The notes: a model not told the origin generated them from the sequence alone. Positions 32,190 through 41,297 are shown, counted from the stretch's first letter. The stretch: 42,899 nucleotides of DNA from an uncultured Collinsella sp. (GCA_959026535.1 CAUFMB010000014.1:1-42899), one strand, 5' to 3'. Program-made: numbers and translations.

Positions 32190-33023
32190 CTACTCCTGAG
32201 GCATAGCCGGCATGGCCACCGTGGCACCCGGGTCCTCGCCGGCGCCGTCCACGAGCGGCAGGCCGCCCTCATGCGCAGGTCCTGCCGGAACCGTCGCCGC
32301 ACCGCCAAAGACGGCAGCAGAGGCCTCGTGGTTCTCGGCAACCGCGCCCTCGGTATCAATCGCCACCTGGGGCTCGTCGTCAAAGTTGGGGACGCCCTGG
32401 GGCTCGGTGGGAACGGGCTCGGCGATCGCATCGGCAACGGGCTCGGCGTCGACCGGCACATCGCCCTCGTCAGCGCCCTCGTCCTCGGCAGCATCTTCGC
32501 CGTTCGCAGCGGCGACGGCCTCGTGAGGATCCTTGCCCTCGGCCTCGGCGCGCATGCCCAGCACCAGGTTGCGCAAACCCGCGACCGTGCCTTCCACGTC
32601 GGGGGCAGGCTGGTCGGCGTGCAGGTACGCCCAGTCCATCATAAAGGTGGCCGACGACAGCGCACCGATGGCCAGTGCGTCATCGGGGCACGAAAGCTCG
32701 ACCTCAAAGACACGCTCGTCATGCTCGCTTACGCGCGTGCGGCCGCACGAGATGCTACCGGCAAGACCGGTCTCGTTCATGAGCTCGACCGTCACGTGCT
32801 CCAGCAGGTGGCAGAGCTCGGTCTGACCCATGCAGTCCTGGAACTCGCGGCCGGAATCGCCCAGGCACAGGTGCTTGGCAATCGCCGGCACCAGGTAATA
32901 CACGCGCGCCGTGGCCTCGATATCCTCCGAGGTCATGAGCGGCATGCCGGGGTTCACCAGCACATGCGCGCAGATCTTGTCCTCGCTGACGGTGACCTTA
33001 AGGATGTTGAACAGGCCTGCCAT
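32190..33023 (-). CDS. Protein with cyanophycin-synthetase-N-like domain and acidic tail
   Basis: A 277-residue cytosolic protein. Residues 1-135 resemble the N-terminal domain of cyanophycin synthetase, including the helix CHLLEHVTVELMNETGLAG (71-89), which corresponds to the HVTEHVALELQ region of CphA. The ATP-grasp and Mur-ligase-like domains of real CphA are absent. From about 150 onwards the protein is a low-complexity Ala/Glu/Asp/Pro tail, probably disordered. It lies 24 nt downstream of the CorC gene on the same strand with AGGGGAG ahead of its ATG. The domain assignment is from motif resemblance; the function is unknown. Confidence 0.65.
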   Translation of the reverse strand: MAGLFNILKVTVSEDKICAHVLVNPGMPLMTSEDIEATARVYYLVPAIAKHLCLGDSGREFQDCMGQTELCHLLEHVTVELMNETGLAGSISCGRTRVSEHDERVFEVELSCPDDALAIGALSSATFMMDWAYLHADQPAPDVEGTVAGLRNLVLGMRAEAEGKDPHEAVAAANGEDAAEDEGADEGDVPVDAEPVADAIAEPVPTEPQGVPNFDDEPQVAIDTEGAVAENHEASAAVFGGAATVPAGPAHEGGLPLVDGAGEDPGATVAMPAMPQE

Positions 33024-33047
33024 AACTCTCCCCTACTCTTCCTTGCC

Positions 33048-34421
33048 CTACTCGTCGCCATCGTGCGGATCCACAGAGCCCGCACCCGACGCCGCCGGCT
33101 TCTCTGCCGAAGACTCGGAATCCTTCTTATCGGTTTCGGCCGGAGCGATCACGCGAATGAGCGAGATGCGCTGGCCACGCATCGACTGAACTTTAAACTT
33201 GTACCCCGCGACCTCAAACACCTCTCCGATGTCGGGCACCGAGTCGCAAAGCTCCAAAATCCAGCCGGCGATGGTCTCATAATCATCGCTTTCCTCGAGC
33301 GGCCAACCAAGCTCAATCGCGTCATCGCACGAAAAACGCCCATCAACGAGCCACTCGCGGCGCGAAAGGCGCGTGAGATACTTGTTGTCGGGGTCGAACT
33401 CGTCCTCGATCTCGCCGACGATCTCCTCGACGATATCCTCGATGGTGATAATGCCGGCCGTGCCGCCGTACTCGTCCACGACCACCACGATCTGGTCGTG
33501 CGAGGTCTGCATCTCGGACAGTAGCGGCAGGATGTCCTTGGTGTCGGGCACAAAGGTGGCGTCGCGCAAAAAGCCGGCGATGGGCTGGTCACCCTTGCCG
33601 TCGAGCGCGGGTTGGATCAGGTCCTTGATGTGCGCAATGCCGGCGACGTTGTCGGGATCCTCGTGATAGACGGGGATGCGGCTGAAGCCGGTCTGGCGCA
33701 TGGTGGACAGCACGTCGGCGACCGTCTCGTCGTCCTCGCACATGGTGGTGTCCACGCGCGGCACCATGACCTCGCGGGCAACGGTATCGCCCAAGTCAAA
33801 GATCTCGTGGATCATACGCTTTTCCTCGTCGAGCAGGTCGTCCTGCTCCGAGACCATGTACTTGATCTCTTCTTCCGAGACGTTTTGGCGGTCGTCGGCG
33901 CTCTTGATGCGCAGGATGCGGGCCAGGCCATCGGAGCAGGCGCCGGTCAGCCACACGAGCGGACGGGCGATCTTTTGGAAAAACGACAACGGTCCCACGA
34001 CCTGCTTGGACACGCCCTCGGCATTGGCCAGGCCGATGCGCTTGGGGACGAGCTCGCCGATCACGATGGACACGAAGGCGACCGCGACGGTGATGATGAC
34101 CGGCGCCAGGCCGCGCGCGATGGCGGAGAGCGGCGCGATGCCAAAGCTCATGAGCCACGTGGCGAGCGGGTCGGACAGACTCGTCGAGGCGACGGCGGAC
34201 GAGGCGAAGCCCACGAGCGTAATGGCAACCTGGATGGTGGCGAGCAGCTGGTCGGAGTCGGCAGCCAGCTTAATGGCACGCTCGGCGCGCTTGTCGCCTT
34301 CCTCGGCCTCGTGCTCCAACACGGCGCGCTTGGCCGTGGTGAGCGCCATCTCGGACATAGAGAAGTAGCCGTTGATGAGGGTCAAAACGAGGGTGGTGAT
34401 AAGGGAGATGGTTATGTCCAT
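33048..34421 (-). CDS. CNNM/CorC (HlyC/CorC) family ion transporter
   Basis: A 457-residue membrane protein with an N-terminal DUF21/CNNM domain of about four spans (1-145; NGYFSMSEMALTTAKRAVLE; VIGELVPKRIGLANAE). A tandem CBS pair (about 200-335; VMVPRVDTTMCEDDETVADVL; VVVDEYGGTAGIITIEDIVEEIVGEI) and a C-terminal CorC_HlyC domain (about 350-440) follow, then a polar tail. Characterised members export Mg2+ or exchange it for Na+ under Mg-ATP control by the CBS module. With the Nramp-related and MgtE-like genes 4 kb away, it adds to a Mg2+ theme. It follows hemolysin III and precedes the cyanophycin-N-like gene on one strand. Confidence 0.9.
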   Translation of the reverse strand: MDITISLITTLVLTLINGYFSMSEMALTTAKRAVLEHEAEEGDKRAERAIKLAADSDQLLATIQVAITLVGFASSAVASTSLSDPLATWLMSFGIAPLSAIARGLAPVIITVAVAFVSIVIGELVPKRIGLANAEGVSKQVVGPLSFFQKIARPLVWLTGACSDGLARILRIKSADDRQNVSEEEIKYMVSEQDDLLDEEKRMIHEIFDLGDTVAREVMVPRVDTTMCEDDETVADVLSTMRQTGFSRIPVYHEDPDNVAGIAHIKDLIQPALDGKGDQPIAGFLRDATFVPDTKDILPLLSEMQTSHDQIVVVVDEYGGTAGIITIEDIVEEIVGEIEDEFDPDNKYLTRLSRREWLVDGRFSCDDAIELGWPLEESDDYETIAGWILELCDSVPDIGEVFEVAGYKFKVQSMRGQRISLIRVIAPAETDKKDSESSAEKPAASGAGSVDPHDGDE

Positions 34422-34531
34422 CGGGAGTTTCTCGAACCTCCAAGATTCGGGACGTCAGGTTAAAACGTTGATGGCGGATACGGCAATTGCACCGGCGCCC
34501 AAACGAGAACGCGGGCGCGCAGGCGTGATCG

Positions 34532-35215
34532 CTAGATTACGAAGAGGATCACCGCCATGAACTGGAAGATGCTGCCGGCGAGCACCCACAGGTGAAACAC
34601 GCTGTGCAGATAGCGCACGTTTTTGGCGATATAGAACGGCACGCCCGCGGTGTAGCACACGCCGCCGACGGCGAGCAGGGCAAGTGCCACGGGGTTGAGC
34701 AGCGCAACAAGTTCGGGCAGCTTAAAGACAACGAGCCAGCCCATCAGCAGGTAGACCAGGCCGCTTACCCAGTGCGGTTGACGCTCGCGTAGGAAGCACT
34801 CGAGAGCGATGCCGATAATGGCGATGGCCCATACGGCAAAGAACAGCGCAGGGCCGCCGTCGTTTGCGAGCGTGATAAGGCAAAACGGCGTATAGCTGCC
34901 CGCAATGAGCAGGTAGATGCAGCTGTGGTCGATGATGCGAAACACGTGCTTGGCGCGCGCGGGCTGAATCGCGTGGTAGAGCGTGGAGGCTAGGTATTCG
35001 AGGATAATGCTGACGCCATAGACAATCGCCGCGGCCATATGGGCCGGGCCTCCGCCGCGCAGGGCGGCGAATACGATCAGGAGCACCAGGCCCGCGATAC
35101 CCAGCAGGCAGCCGACACCATGGGTGACGGAGTTCATGATCTCCTCACCCACTGTGTAGTGTGGAACGACCGCGGTCTTGGGTCGCGGCTTAGAACTGTC
35201 GCTCGAATCGGACAT
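34532..35215 (-). CDS. Hemolysin III family (PAQR/YqfA) membrane protein
   Basis: A 227-residue membrane protein with seven spans of the hemolysin III/PAQR family. Conserved motifs are NSVTHGVGCLLG at the first span, YLASTLYHAI (the first Zn-site His), the RIIDHSCIYLLIAGSYTPF signature, and LHSVFHLWVLAG with the last His pair. Animal relatives bind adiponectin or ceramide as hydrolases; the bacterial role is uncertain, with membrane-lipid homeostasis proposed. The start MSDSSD is used with GGAGG 11 nt upstream; an in-frame TTG six codons earlier is less likely. It is divergent from the alpha/beta-hydrolase gene and followed by CorC 110 nt downstream. Confidence 0.9.
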   Translation of the reverse strand: MSDSSDSSKPRPKTAVVPHYTVGEEIMNSVTHGVGCLLGIAGLVLLIVFAALRGGGPAHMAAAIVYGVSIILEYLASTLYHAIQPARAKHVFRIIDHSCIYLLIAGSYTPFCLITLANDGGPALFFAVWAIAIIGIALECFLRERQPHWVSGLVYLLMGWLVVFKLPELVALLNPVALALLAVGGVCYTAGVPFYIAKNVRYLHSVFHLWVLAGSIFQFMAVILFVI

Positions 35216-35322
35216 GCCGGTTACATCCTCCAACGTAAAGAGTTCTCAACACTATATCAAAGCGTCTAGGTACGTGCGAAATTTGCACCATACGTGACCC
35301 TTTGTTTACCCATTCTTTGCCT

Positions 35323-35381
35323 GTTGACGCATCAACGGCGAACGTCCATAATGCGCTTGCATTAAATGTTGATGTATTAAC
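35323..35381 (+). promoter_or_regulatory. Promoter with two 14-bp palindromic operators
   Basis: GTTGACGCATCAAC (35323-35336) and GTTGATGTATTAAC (35368-35381) are two copies of one palindrome, GTTGAYGYATYAAC, with centres 45 bp apart. The first contains the -35 box TTGACG. A CATAAT -10 follows after exactly 17 nt (35347-35352), and the second copy lies just downstream of the expected start. The Shine-Dalgarno AGGAGA and the ATG at 35402 follow. This is a textbook repression layout. The regulator is not in the window; the motif style suits a MarR- or GntR-type dimer (inference). Confidence 0.65.
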
Positions 35382-35401
35382 ATCTTATAGGAGAATACCG
35401 C

Positions 35402-36367
35402 ATGGCTCAAAACGCACGTTCCCATCGAAAGCTCAAGATAGCCGGCATCGTTGCACTGGTGGTTGTCGTTGCGCTGCTCGGATTTGCCGGCAACTTTCTG
35501 TTTGACTTCGCGCTGAATCCCCGCGCGCCATACACCATGAAGATGATGCAGGATAGCAAGAACGACAAAGAAGGTGAGCAGCCGGATGCCGAGGATACCG
35601 AGGCGCGGGCATGGTTTAAAGAGAACCGCAAGAGCAGCAACCTCACCGCGGACGACGGGACCGAGCTTGCCGCCTGGTATTTTGCTGCGTCGGAGAGCAC
35701 GCACGACTACGTCGTCTGCCTGCATGGATATACCAACGAGCCCATCGGTATGGCCCGATACGCCAAACGCTTCCACGACCGTGGCATGAACGTACTCGCA
35801 CCCGCCGCCCGCGCCCACGAGCGCTCCGGCGGCGACTATATCGGCATGGGCTGGCCCGAGCGCCTCGACATCGTCGCATGGATCGAGCGAATCGTTCAGG
35901 CTGACCCCAAGGCGCGCATCCTGGTCTTTGGCGAATCCATGGGCGCGGCGACCGCCATGAACGTCGCGGGGGAACCTCTGCCCGCAAACGTGAAATGCAT
36001 TATCGAGGACTGCGGTTATACGAGTGTTTGGGACGAGTTTTCTCTGCAGCTCAAGGACGTGTTCGGCCTGCCCAGCTTTCCCTTGCTCGATGTAGCAAAC
36101 TTGGTGTGCAACGTGCGCGCGGGCTACGACTTTCATAAGGCGAGCAGCGTGGAACAGCTCAAGCGCGCGACGGTTCCCATGCTGTTTATCCACGGTGACC
36201 AAGACACCTTTGTGCCGTACAGCATGCTCGACCAAAACTACGACGCGTGCGCCAGCAAGGTCAAGCAAAAGCTCACCGTCCATGGCGCCACCCACGCCAA
36301 GAGCGCGCAGGTCGACCCCGAACTCTACTGGAACACGGTCGACGACTTCCTCGACGAGTATTTTTAG
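35402..36367 (+). CDS. Membrane-anchored alpha/beta hydrolase
   Basis: A 321-residue serine hydrolase. A single N-terminal membrane segment (11-33, signal anchor) follows a basic start, so the catalytic domain should face outward. The fold shows the oxyanion region VVCLHGYTNEP, the nucleophile elbow GESMGA (S179), the acid D268 (FIHGDQDTFVP) and the His H298 (VHGATHAKS). It resembles the YqkD/BAAT-like extended alpha/beta hydrolases; the substrate is unknown (a lipid, ester or peptide is possible). It is monocistronic, with a dedicated promoter carrying two operators upstream and a strong terminator downstream. Confidence 0.88.
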   Translation: MAQNARSHRKLKIAGIVALVVVVALLGFAGNFLFDFALNPRAPYTMKMMQDSKNDKEGEQPDAEDTEARAWFKENRKSSNLTADDGTELAAWYFAASESTHDYVVCLHGYTNEPIGMARYAKRFHDRGMNVLAPAARAHERSGGDYIGMGWPERLDIVAWIERIVQADPKARILVFGESMGAATAMNVAGEPLPANVKCIIEDCGYTSVWDEFSLQLKDVFGLPSFPLLDVANLVCNVRAGYDFHKASSVEQLKRATVPMLFIHGDQDTFVPYSMLDQNYDACASKVKQKLTVHGATHAKSAQVDPELYWNTVDDFLDEYF

Positions 36368-36413
36368 GCAAATAGTACGGTTTACTGGCCTATCTGACCC
36401 CCTAGCACTTCCG

Positions 36414-36452
36414 AAAAGCCGCCCGTGGGCACTGTGCTCACGGGCGGCTTTT
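36414..36452. terminator. Bidirectional intrinsic terminator
   Basis: AAAAGCCGCCCGTG (36414-36427) and CACGGGCGGCTTTT (36439-36452) form a perfect 14-bp stem with an 11-nt loop, about 45 nt after the alpha/beta-hydrolase stop. It has T-tracts in both directions, so it may also stop the convergent DUF362 transcript. Confidence 0.9.
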
Positions 36453-36499
36453 GCTAACGTTGCGCCACAAAAGCGCTTGATATGTCCAATAGACAGGTG

Positions 36500-37705
36500 C
36501 TACTTGACCTCGATGAGCTCGTACTCGCTCGTGCCCAGGCCGATCTTCTCGGCATGCGCGATGCACGCGCGCCAGTCGGTATCGGGATGCGTGATGCAGA
36601 AGGGGTCGTGCGCCTGCTCGCCCTCCAGATGCTCGTGGTTGTGCTCCATCTTGGCCGCGCTATCGGTGAGCTCGGTGTTGGGCAGCGGCTCGGACGCCAT
36701 GACGGCGTCGGCGCAGGCCTGGTCGATGGCGACCGGGTCGAAGCTCGCGAACATGCCGATGTCGTTGACGATAGGCGTATCGTTTTCGGGATGGCAATCG
36801 CAGTTGGGGCTGATGTCCATAGCAAGCGAGATATGGAAGCTCGGGCGGCCGTCGACGACAGCCTTCGTGTACTCGGCGATCTTGCAGTTGAGCACATCGG
36901 CCGCGGCGTCATAGCCGGGCTTGATGCAGTCCTGGTTGCATGCCGCAATGCAGCGGCCGCAGCCCACGCAGCGATCGTGGTCGATAGCGGCGACGTGAAC
37001 CGTGCGGGTGTTACCGTTGGCAAGCTCGCGCTCGCGGGTATCGTCGAACGAGATAGCGTTGTGCGCGCAGATCTTTTCGCAGGCACGGCAGCCAATGCAG
37101 CGCTCGGTCGCGACGTTCGGTTTGCCGGCGGCATGCTGCTCCATCTTGCCGGCACGGCTGCCGCCTCCCATGCCCAGGTTCTTCATGGCACCGCCAAAGC
37201 CGGCCTGCTCATGGCCCTTAAAGTGGGTGAGGCTGATCACGATATCGGCATCCATGAGTGCCTGGCCGATCTTGGCCTCGCGCACGTACTCGCCGCCCTC
37301 GACCGGGACGAGCGCCTCGTCGGTACCCTTGAGACCGTCGGCGATGATGATCTGGCAGCCCGTGGCATACGGGGTAAAGCCGTTCTGGTAGGCGGTGTCG
37401 ATGTGCTCGAGCGCGTTTTTGCGGCTACCGACGTAGAGCGTGTTGCAGTCGGTGAGGAAGGGCTTGCCGCCCAGCTCCTTCACGACGTCTGCGACGGCGC
37501 GGGCGTAGTTGGGGCGCAAAAAGCTCAGGTTGCCCAGCTCGCCAAAGTGAATCTTGATGGCGACGAACTTGTTCTCGAAGTCGATCTGCTCGATACCGGC
37601 GTGACGGATGAGGCGCTTGAGCTTGTCGAGCTGGCTCTCGCGAGCATGCGTGCGCAGGTTGGTGAAGTACACCTTAGCGGGTGCTGCGGGTGCAGTTGCG
37701 GTCAT
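36500..37705 (-). CDS. DUF362 iron-sulfur protein
   Basis: A 401-residue cytosolic protein. The DUF362 domain spans residues 10-195 and 260-345, with the landmark THFKGHEQAGFGGAMKNLGM at 160-179. A two-cluster ferredoxin insert follows: C203, C206, C209, C213 (CIGCRACEKIC) and C246, C249, C252, C256 (CVGCGRCIAAC), each fit for one [4Fe-4S] cluster. The C-terminal part ends in a His-rich stretch (MEHNHEHLEGEQAH). Such proteins are found in anaerobes; the redox partner and reaction are unknown. The start MTATAP has GAGGGGA upstream. It stands alone between a terminator and a repeat. Confidence 0.88.
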   Translation of the reverse strand: MTATAPAAPAKVYFTNLRTHARESQLDKLKRLIRHAGIEQIDFENKFVAIKIHFGELGNLSFLRPNYARAVADVVKELGGKPFLTDCNTLYVGSRKNALEHIDTAYQNGFTPYATGCQIIIADGLKGTDEALVPVEGGEYVREAKIGQALMDADIVISLTHFKGHEQAGFGGAMKNLGMGGGSRAGKMEQHAAGKPNVATERCIGCRACEKICAHNAISFDDTRERELANGNTRTVHVAAIDHDRCVGCGRCIAACNQDCIKPGYDAAADVLNCKIAEYTKAVVDGRPSFHISLAMDISPNCDCHPENDTPIVNDIGMFASFDPVAIDQACADAVMASEPLPNTELTDSAAKMEHNHEHLEGEQAHDPFCITHPDTDWRACIAHAEKIGLGTSEYELIEVK

Positions 37706-37789
37706 AGATATATCCCCTCGGTCTATATGGCGTTACAGACATAAGAGGATGGTACCCGTTGAAGTAGGGTCAAAGTCAAGCGCGAAACC

Positions 37790-37912
37790 TAGTCATTGGG
37801 GACGCTCTTAAATGACTACTCATTGGGGACAGACTTAAATGAGTGCCCCGCCACCTGGCAGCTAGGGACGTTCCTTTCCTACCAGCAGGAAAGGAACGTC
37901 CCCGATGACTAC
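37790..37912. repeat. GGGGAC-family repeat cluster with a perfect 16-bp hairpin
   Basis: Three elements are adjacent. First comes AGTCATTGGGGACGCTCTTA with AAATGACTAC after it. Next is ACTCATTGGGGACAGACTT, closing with AAATGAGT. Last is a perfect hairpin GGGACGTTCCTTTCCT (37865-37880) / AGGAAAGGAACGTCCC (37887-37902) with a 6-nt loop. The cluster ends inside the stop codon of the ABC permease gene. They share cores with the repeats at 29.4 and 41.4 kb. Confidence 0.75.
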
Positions 37913-40575
37913 TCTTGGACTTTGAGGGCTTCGGCCAGGCTGACGCGCTTGATGGAGCGCGTGTGCAGCAGCGCCACGACCAGGTAGGTCGCAAAGCCGA
38001 TGCCGACGCATGCGGCCATGGACCAAGCGGGCACGTAGATCTCGATATTGCCGTTGTAGGCGAGCAGCATCGAGCGGAAGATGGCCGTGAGCGAGCCAAT
38101 AATGACCGGCAGGCTCAGCACGAGCGACGCCGCCACGCACAGCGTGATCGAGCGGATGTACAGATGCGAGATCTCGCTATCGCGATAGCCAAAGACCTTC
38201 ATGTAGCTAATCGACCGGGCGCTATGGTCGATCACAGCCTTGGTCAGCAGGTACATAAACAGCAGGAAGATAAACACCGCGAGCCCGACCATCATGCCGA
38301 TCATTTTGCTCATCATGCCTATAAACTGGTCGCCCACGGCGCGCATGTCGTCGGACGTGGTGTCGCCGGCAAAGTAGCGCGCATCGAGGTCGAGCTTCTC
38401 GTCGCTCACATAGCCGTTAAAGTAGGCAGCGTCGTTGTCGAACAGCTCGTTAAAGTCGTCGATACTCATATAGACATTCATGTCCGACTTGGAACCCCAG
38501 GCACAGTCCTTGCCCGCGTACTCAAAGAAGTAATGCTCGCCCTCGTACTTGTCGCTGAGCGTGACCTTCTGACCCTCGCTCCAGCCAAACTTATCGAGCA
38601 GACCGCCGCCAAAGACGACGCGCCCATCGCCGACGTTGAGGTCCTTCCAATAGCGCGAATCGGGCGAGATGCCGTAGACGGAAATCGCCTCCTGCCCATT
38701 TCCGTCGCCGCGGTCGTATTGCAGCTGGTAAACGGCATATTTCTCGGCTTGCGCGATTGCGCCCGCGCCGTTGTCGGTCGTATTGACCGGGTGAATGTCG
38801 TCGTTGTCGGTGTCGATCTTAGAGGCCTTGTCGATCAGGTCGATAGCCTCGTCGCGGTTGCAGCCAAGGGCATCGGCAAGGTCATCGAGGCGCGCATAAA
38901 GCGCATCCTTCTTGTCCTGGACCTTGGCAAGCGCGTCCTGCGCTGCGGTCAGGCTCTCGGCAGACGGAGATGCGGTCGCGGCATCGGCTGCCGCCTGTGC
39001 AGCATCGGCCGCGTTGTCAAACTCGTCATCGGCATCCTGGGCGGCGGAAAGCAGCGCGCCGTCAACCGACTGCAAGCGCTCGAGTGCCGACCACTGCTCA
39101 CGCTCCTCGGCAGTGCCCTCGAGCTCCAGCGGCGCCTTGAGCGTGTACTGGTGCTCGGCGACCAGACTCGTCTCGAGATTGTCCGCATAGTGCGTCATCG
39201 TGGGCAGAATCGCCAGGCCAAAGAGCAGCAGCAGCGACGCAAACGCAATGCCCACGAAGAGCGTGGCGAAGTTGCCCAGATTGCGCAGGAAGATACGCAG
39301 GCGGAAGCGGGAAACAAAGCCCATGCGCTCCGGCAGTTGCATACCACGCTTGGTGCCAGACTTGCCGCTCGCCTCGTGACGAAGGAATTGCAACGGCGTC
39401 TTGCCCATTTTGCGAAGCAGACCCACCAGCGTGATGAGGATGAGCGCGACGGCGGGAACCACGGCGCACTTCACAAAGATCTCCCAGCTCCAGTACACCT
39501 GGAAGGGCGGCAGGCTGTACGAACCGTAATAGAGGCTGCGCATGGGCTCGGTAAAGAACGCAATGCCGAGCGCAGTGCCCAAAAGCGCCGCGACCACGCC
39601 CACGATGGCGGGAAGCGCAAGGTAGTGCAGCACAATCTCGCGTCGACGATAGCCGCTGGCGAGCAGCGTGCCAATGATGGCGCTCTCCTCCTCGATGGTG
39701 GCGTCGGTAAGGACCACAAAGACAAATGCCATTATCACGATGATGATGTCGAGCAACGTCATCCACATCATGGAGTCGCCGTCCACGTCGTCACGCGCGT
39801 AGCCAATGCCCTGGTTGGAATCGGCGTCGATGAGGTCATCCACGCGCGCATCGGCGTCGGTCAGTGCCTCCACCATATCCTGCTCGGCATCGGTGCGGTC
39901 CGCGGTGGAGAGATCGCGATCGGCAAAGGTAAAGGAGTAGGTGTAGGCAGGCGCGCCGCCGGCATCCTCGAGCGCGGCAAAGCCGGCATCGGCGACCTCG
40001 GCCACACCATAGGTGATGGTGTTCACCGTAAAGTCCGAATTGTTGAGGAACAGCGCCTGGCTATCGGGCTGGGTCATGATGCCGCAGATGGTGTAGGTGC
40101 GGCCCTCAAGCTCGACCTTATCGCCCACGGACAGGTCGTTGTTGGTGGCAAAAACGCGGTCGATTGCTACCTCGTCGTCCGCCTTGGGCTCCTTGCCCTC
40201 ACAGTAGGACGCGATATCGACCTTGGTGCGGTGCGCATAGGTGCGCAGCGTGCGCTTGGTGCCGTCGTCGCCAGCCGCCTTTTTGATGATGGCGTCGATA
40301 GAGAAGTTCTTGTAGAACGTAACGCCGCCGACGTCCTCAGCCGCGTCTTCGGCAGCCTTGAGCTGATCTTTGGTGGCCTCGAAGGAGGTAGTCACGCGGC
40401 CGTCCTCGATCGTGTATGCATCGCGCATGTCGTCAATGAGGCAGCCGATGGAATGCGCCGCGAGCAAAAAGCCCGACGTGAGGGCGATGCTTCCGCACAT
40501 AAGCAAAAAGATGCCCAGGTACTTGCCGATATTGCGGCGCAGCTCGCGCGGGAGACGTTTTGCGAGAGGTGTCAT
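37909..40575 (-). CDS. FtsX/MacB-type ABC transporter permease
   Basis: An 888-residue permease with two FtsX domains. Membrane span 1 is at about 20-45. The first extracytoplasmic domain (about 50-265) follows, then a three-span FtsX domain (about 270-400) beginning with LLDIIIVIMAFVFVVL. Another span lies near 440. A large second external domain (about 465-755) includes an Ala/Asp-rich coiled-coil stretch (540-600), and a C-terminal three-span FtsX domain (760-888) ends the protein. It pairs with the ATPase encoded 8 nt upstream. Such pairs export lipids, peptides or cell-wall substrates or drive envelope enzymes, and the cargo is unknown. The start MTPLAKR has TAGGCGG upstream. Confidence 0.9.
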   Translation of the reverse strand: MTPLAKRLPRELRRNIGKYLGIFLLMCGSIALTSGFLLAAHSIGCLIDDMRDAYTIEDGRVTTSFEATKDQLKAAEDAAEDVGGVTFYKNFSIDAIIKKAAGDDGTKRTLRTYAHRTKVDIASYCEGKEPKADDEVAIDRVFATNNDLSVGDKVELEGRTYTICGIMTQPDSQALFLNNSDFTVNTITYGVAEVADAGFAALEDAGGAPAYTYSFTFADRDLSTADRTDAEQDMVEALTDADARVDDLIDADSNQGIGYARDDVDGDSMMWMTLLDIIIVIMAFVFVVLTDATIEEESAIIGTLLASGYRRREIVLHYLALPAIVGVVAALLGTALGIAFFTEPMRSLYYGSYSLPPFQVYWSWEIFVKCAVVPAVALILITLVGLLRKMGKTPLQFLRHEASGKSGTKRGMQLPERMGFVSRFRLRIFLRNLGNFATLFVGIAFASLLLLFGLAILPTMTHYADNLETSLVAEHQYTLKAPLELEGTAEEREQWSALERLQSVDGALLSAAQDADDEFDNAADAAQAAADAATASPSAESLTAAQDALAKVQDKKDALYARLDDLADALGCNRDEAIDLIDKASKIDTDNDDIHPVNTTDNGAGAIAQAEKYAVYQLQYDRGDGNGQEAISVYGISPDSRYWKDLNVGDGRVVFGGGLLDKFGWSEGQKVTLSDKYEGEHYFFEYAGKDCAWGSKSDMNVYMSIDDFNELFDNDAAYFNGYVSDEKLDLDARYFAGDTTSDDMRAVGDQFIGMMSKMIGMMVGLAVFIFLLFMYLLTKAVIDHSARSISYMKVFGYRDSEISHLYIRSITLCVAASLVLSLPVIIGSLTAIFRSMLLAYNGNIEIYVPAWSMAACVGIGFATYLVVALLHTRSIKRVSLAEALKVQE

Positions 40576-40583
40576 GGCGCCGC

Positions 40584-41297
40584 CTACCAATCGAGCTCGG
40601 CGGCCGCGACGGGTGACTCGTTGAGCTCATCCTCGACGATGCGCCCGTCGCGCAGGCGCAGCACGCGATTGGCCATGCGCGCGATGGCCGCATTGTGGGT
40701 GACAATGATGATGGTGCAGCCGTAGGTGCGGTTGACATCCTCCATGAGCCGCAAGATTTCCTTGGATGTCTTGTAGTCGAGCGCGCCCGTGGGCTCATCG
40801 CACAGCAGCAGGCCCGGATTTTTGACGAGCGCACGGCCGATGGCGCAGCGCTGCTGCTGGCCGCCTGAGACCTGGCGCGGAAACTTGTTGCGGTGCTCGT
40901 AGAGGCCCAGCGAACGCAGCAGATCGTCGACGTCGAGCGGTTTTTTGGACAGGTGCGCCGTGACCTCGATGTTTTCCTTGATGGTAAGGTCGGGCACCAG
41001 GTTGTAGAACTGGAAGACAAAGCCCAGCTCGCGGCGGCGGTACTCGCCCAGATCGGCAGGCTTGAGCACGGTGAGATCGCAGCCGTCCACCATGATGGAG
41101 CCGCCGTCGGCATCCTCCAGGCCGCCGATCAGGTTGAGAAAGGTCGACTTGCCCGAGCCCGAGGGCCCCAGCATGACGCAGATCTCGCCGCGGTTGATGG
41201 ACGTGTCGATGCCATCGAGTACCGTCAGGCGCGCATCACCGTCGCCATAGTGTTTCTTGAGCCCTTTGACCTGGACATACGCTTGCTTTGTCGCCAT
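40584..41297 (-). CDS. ABC transporter ATPase (MacB/LolD type)
   Basis: A 237-residue ATPase for the FtsX-type permease. Walker A is GPSGSGKST (44-52), the Q-loop lies in FVFQFYNL, the signature is VSGGQQQR (143-150), Walker B is LLLCDEPTGALD (D167, E168), and the switch His lies in IIIVTHN. It is cytosolic and acts as a dimer. The start has GGGGGA upstream. It is the first gene of a two-gene unit that ends at the repeat cluster near 37.9 kb. Confidence 0.95.
   Translation of the reverse strand: MATKQAYVQVKGLKKHYGDGDARLTVLDGIDTSINRGEICVMLGPSGSGKSTFLNLIGGLEDADGGSIMVDGCDLTVLKPADLGEYRRRELGFVFQFYNLVPDLTIKENIEVTAHLSKKPLDVDDLLRSLGLYEHRNKFPRQVSGGQQQRCAIGRALVKNPGLLLCDEPTGALDYKTSKEILRLMEDVNRTYGCTIIIVTHNAAIARMANRVLRLRDGRIVEDELNESPVAAAELDW

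Noticed and set aside
37915..40725. A 936-codon open frame on the plus strand opposite the ABC permease gene
   Set aside because: It is antisense to a clear FtsX permease; its translation is rich in His, Arg and Gln without any domain, which is the usual shadow of a GC-rich gene.
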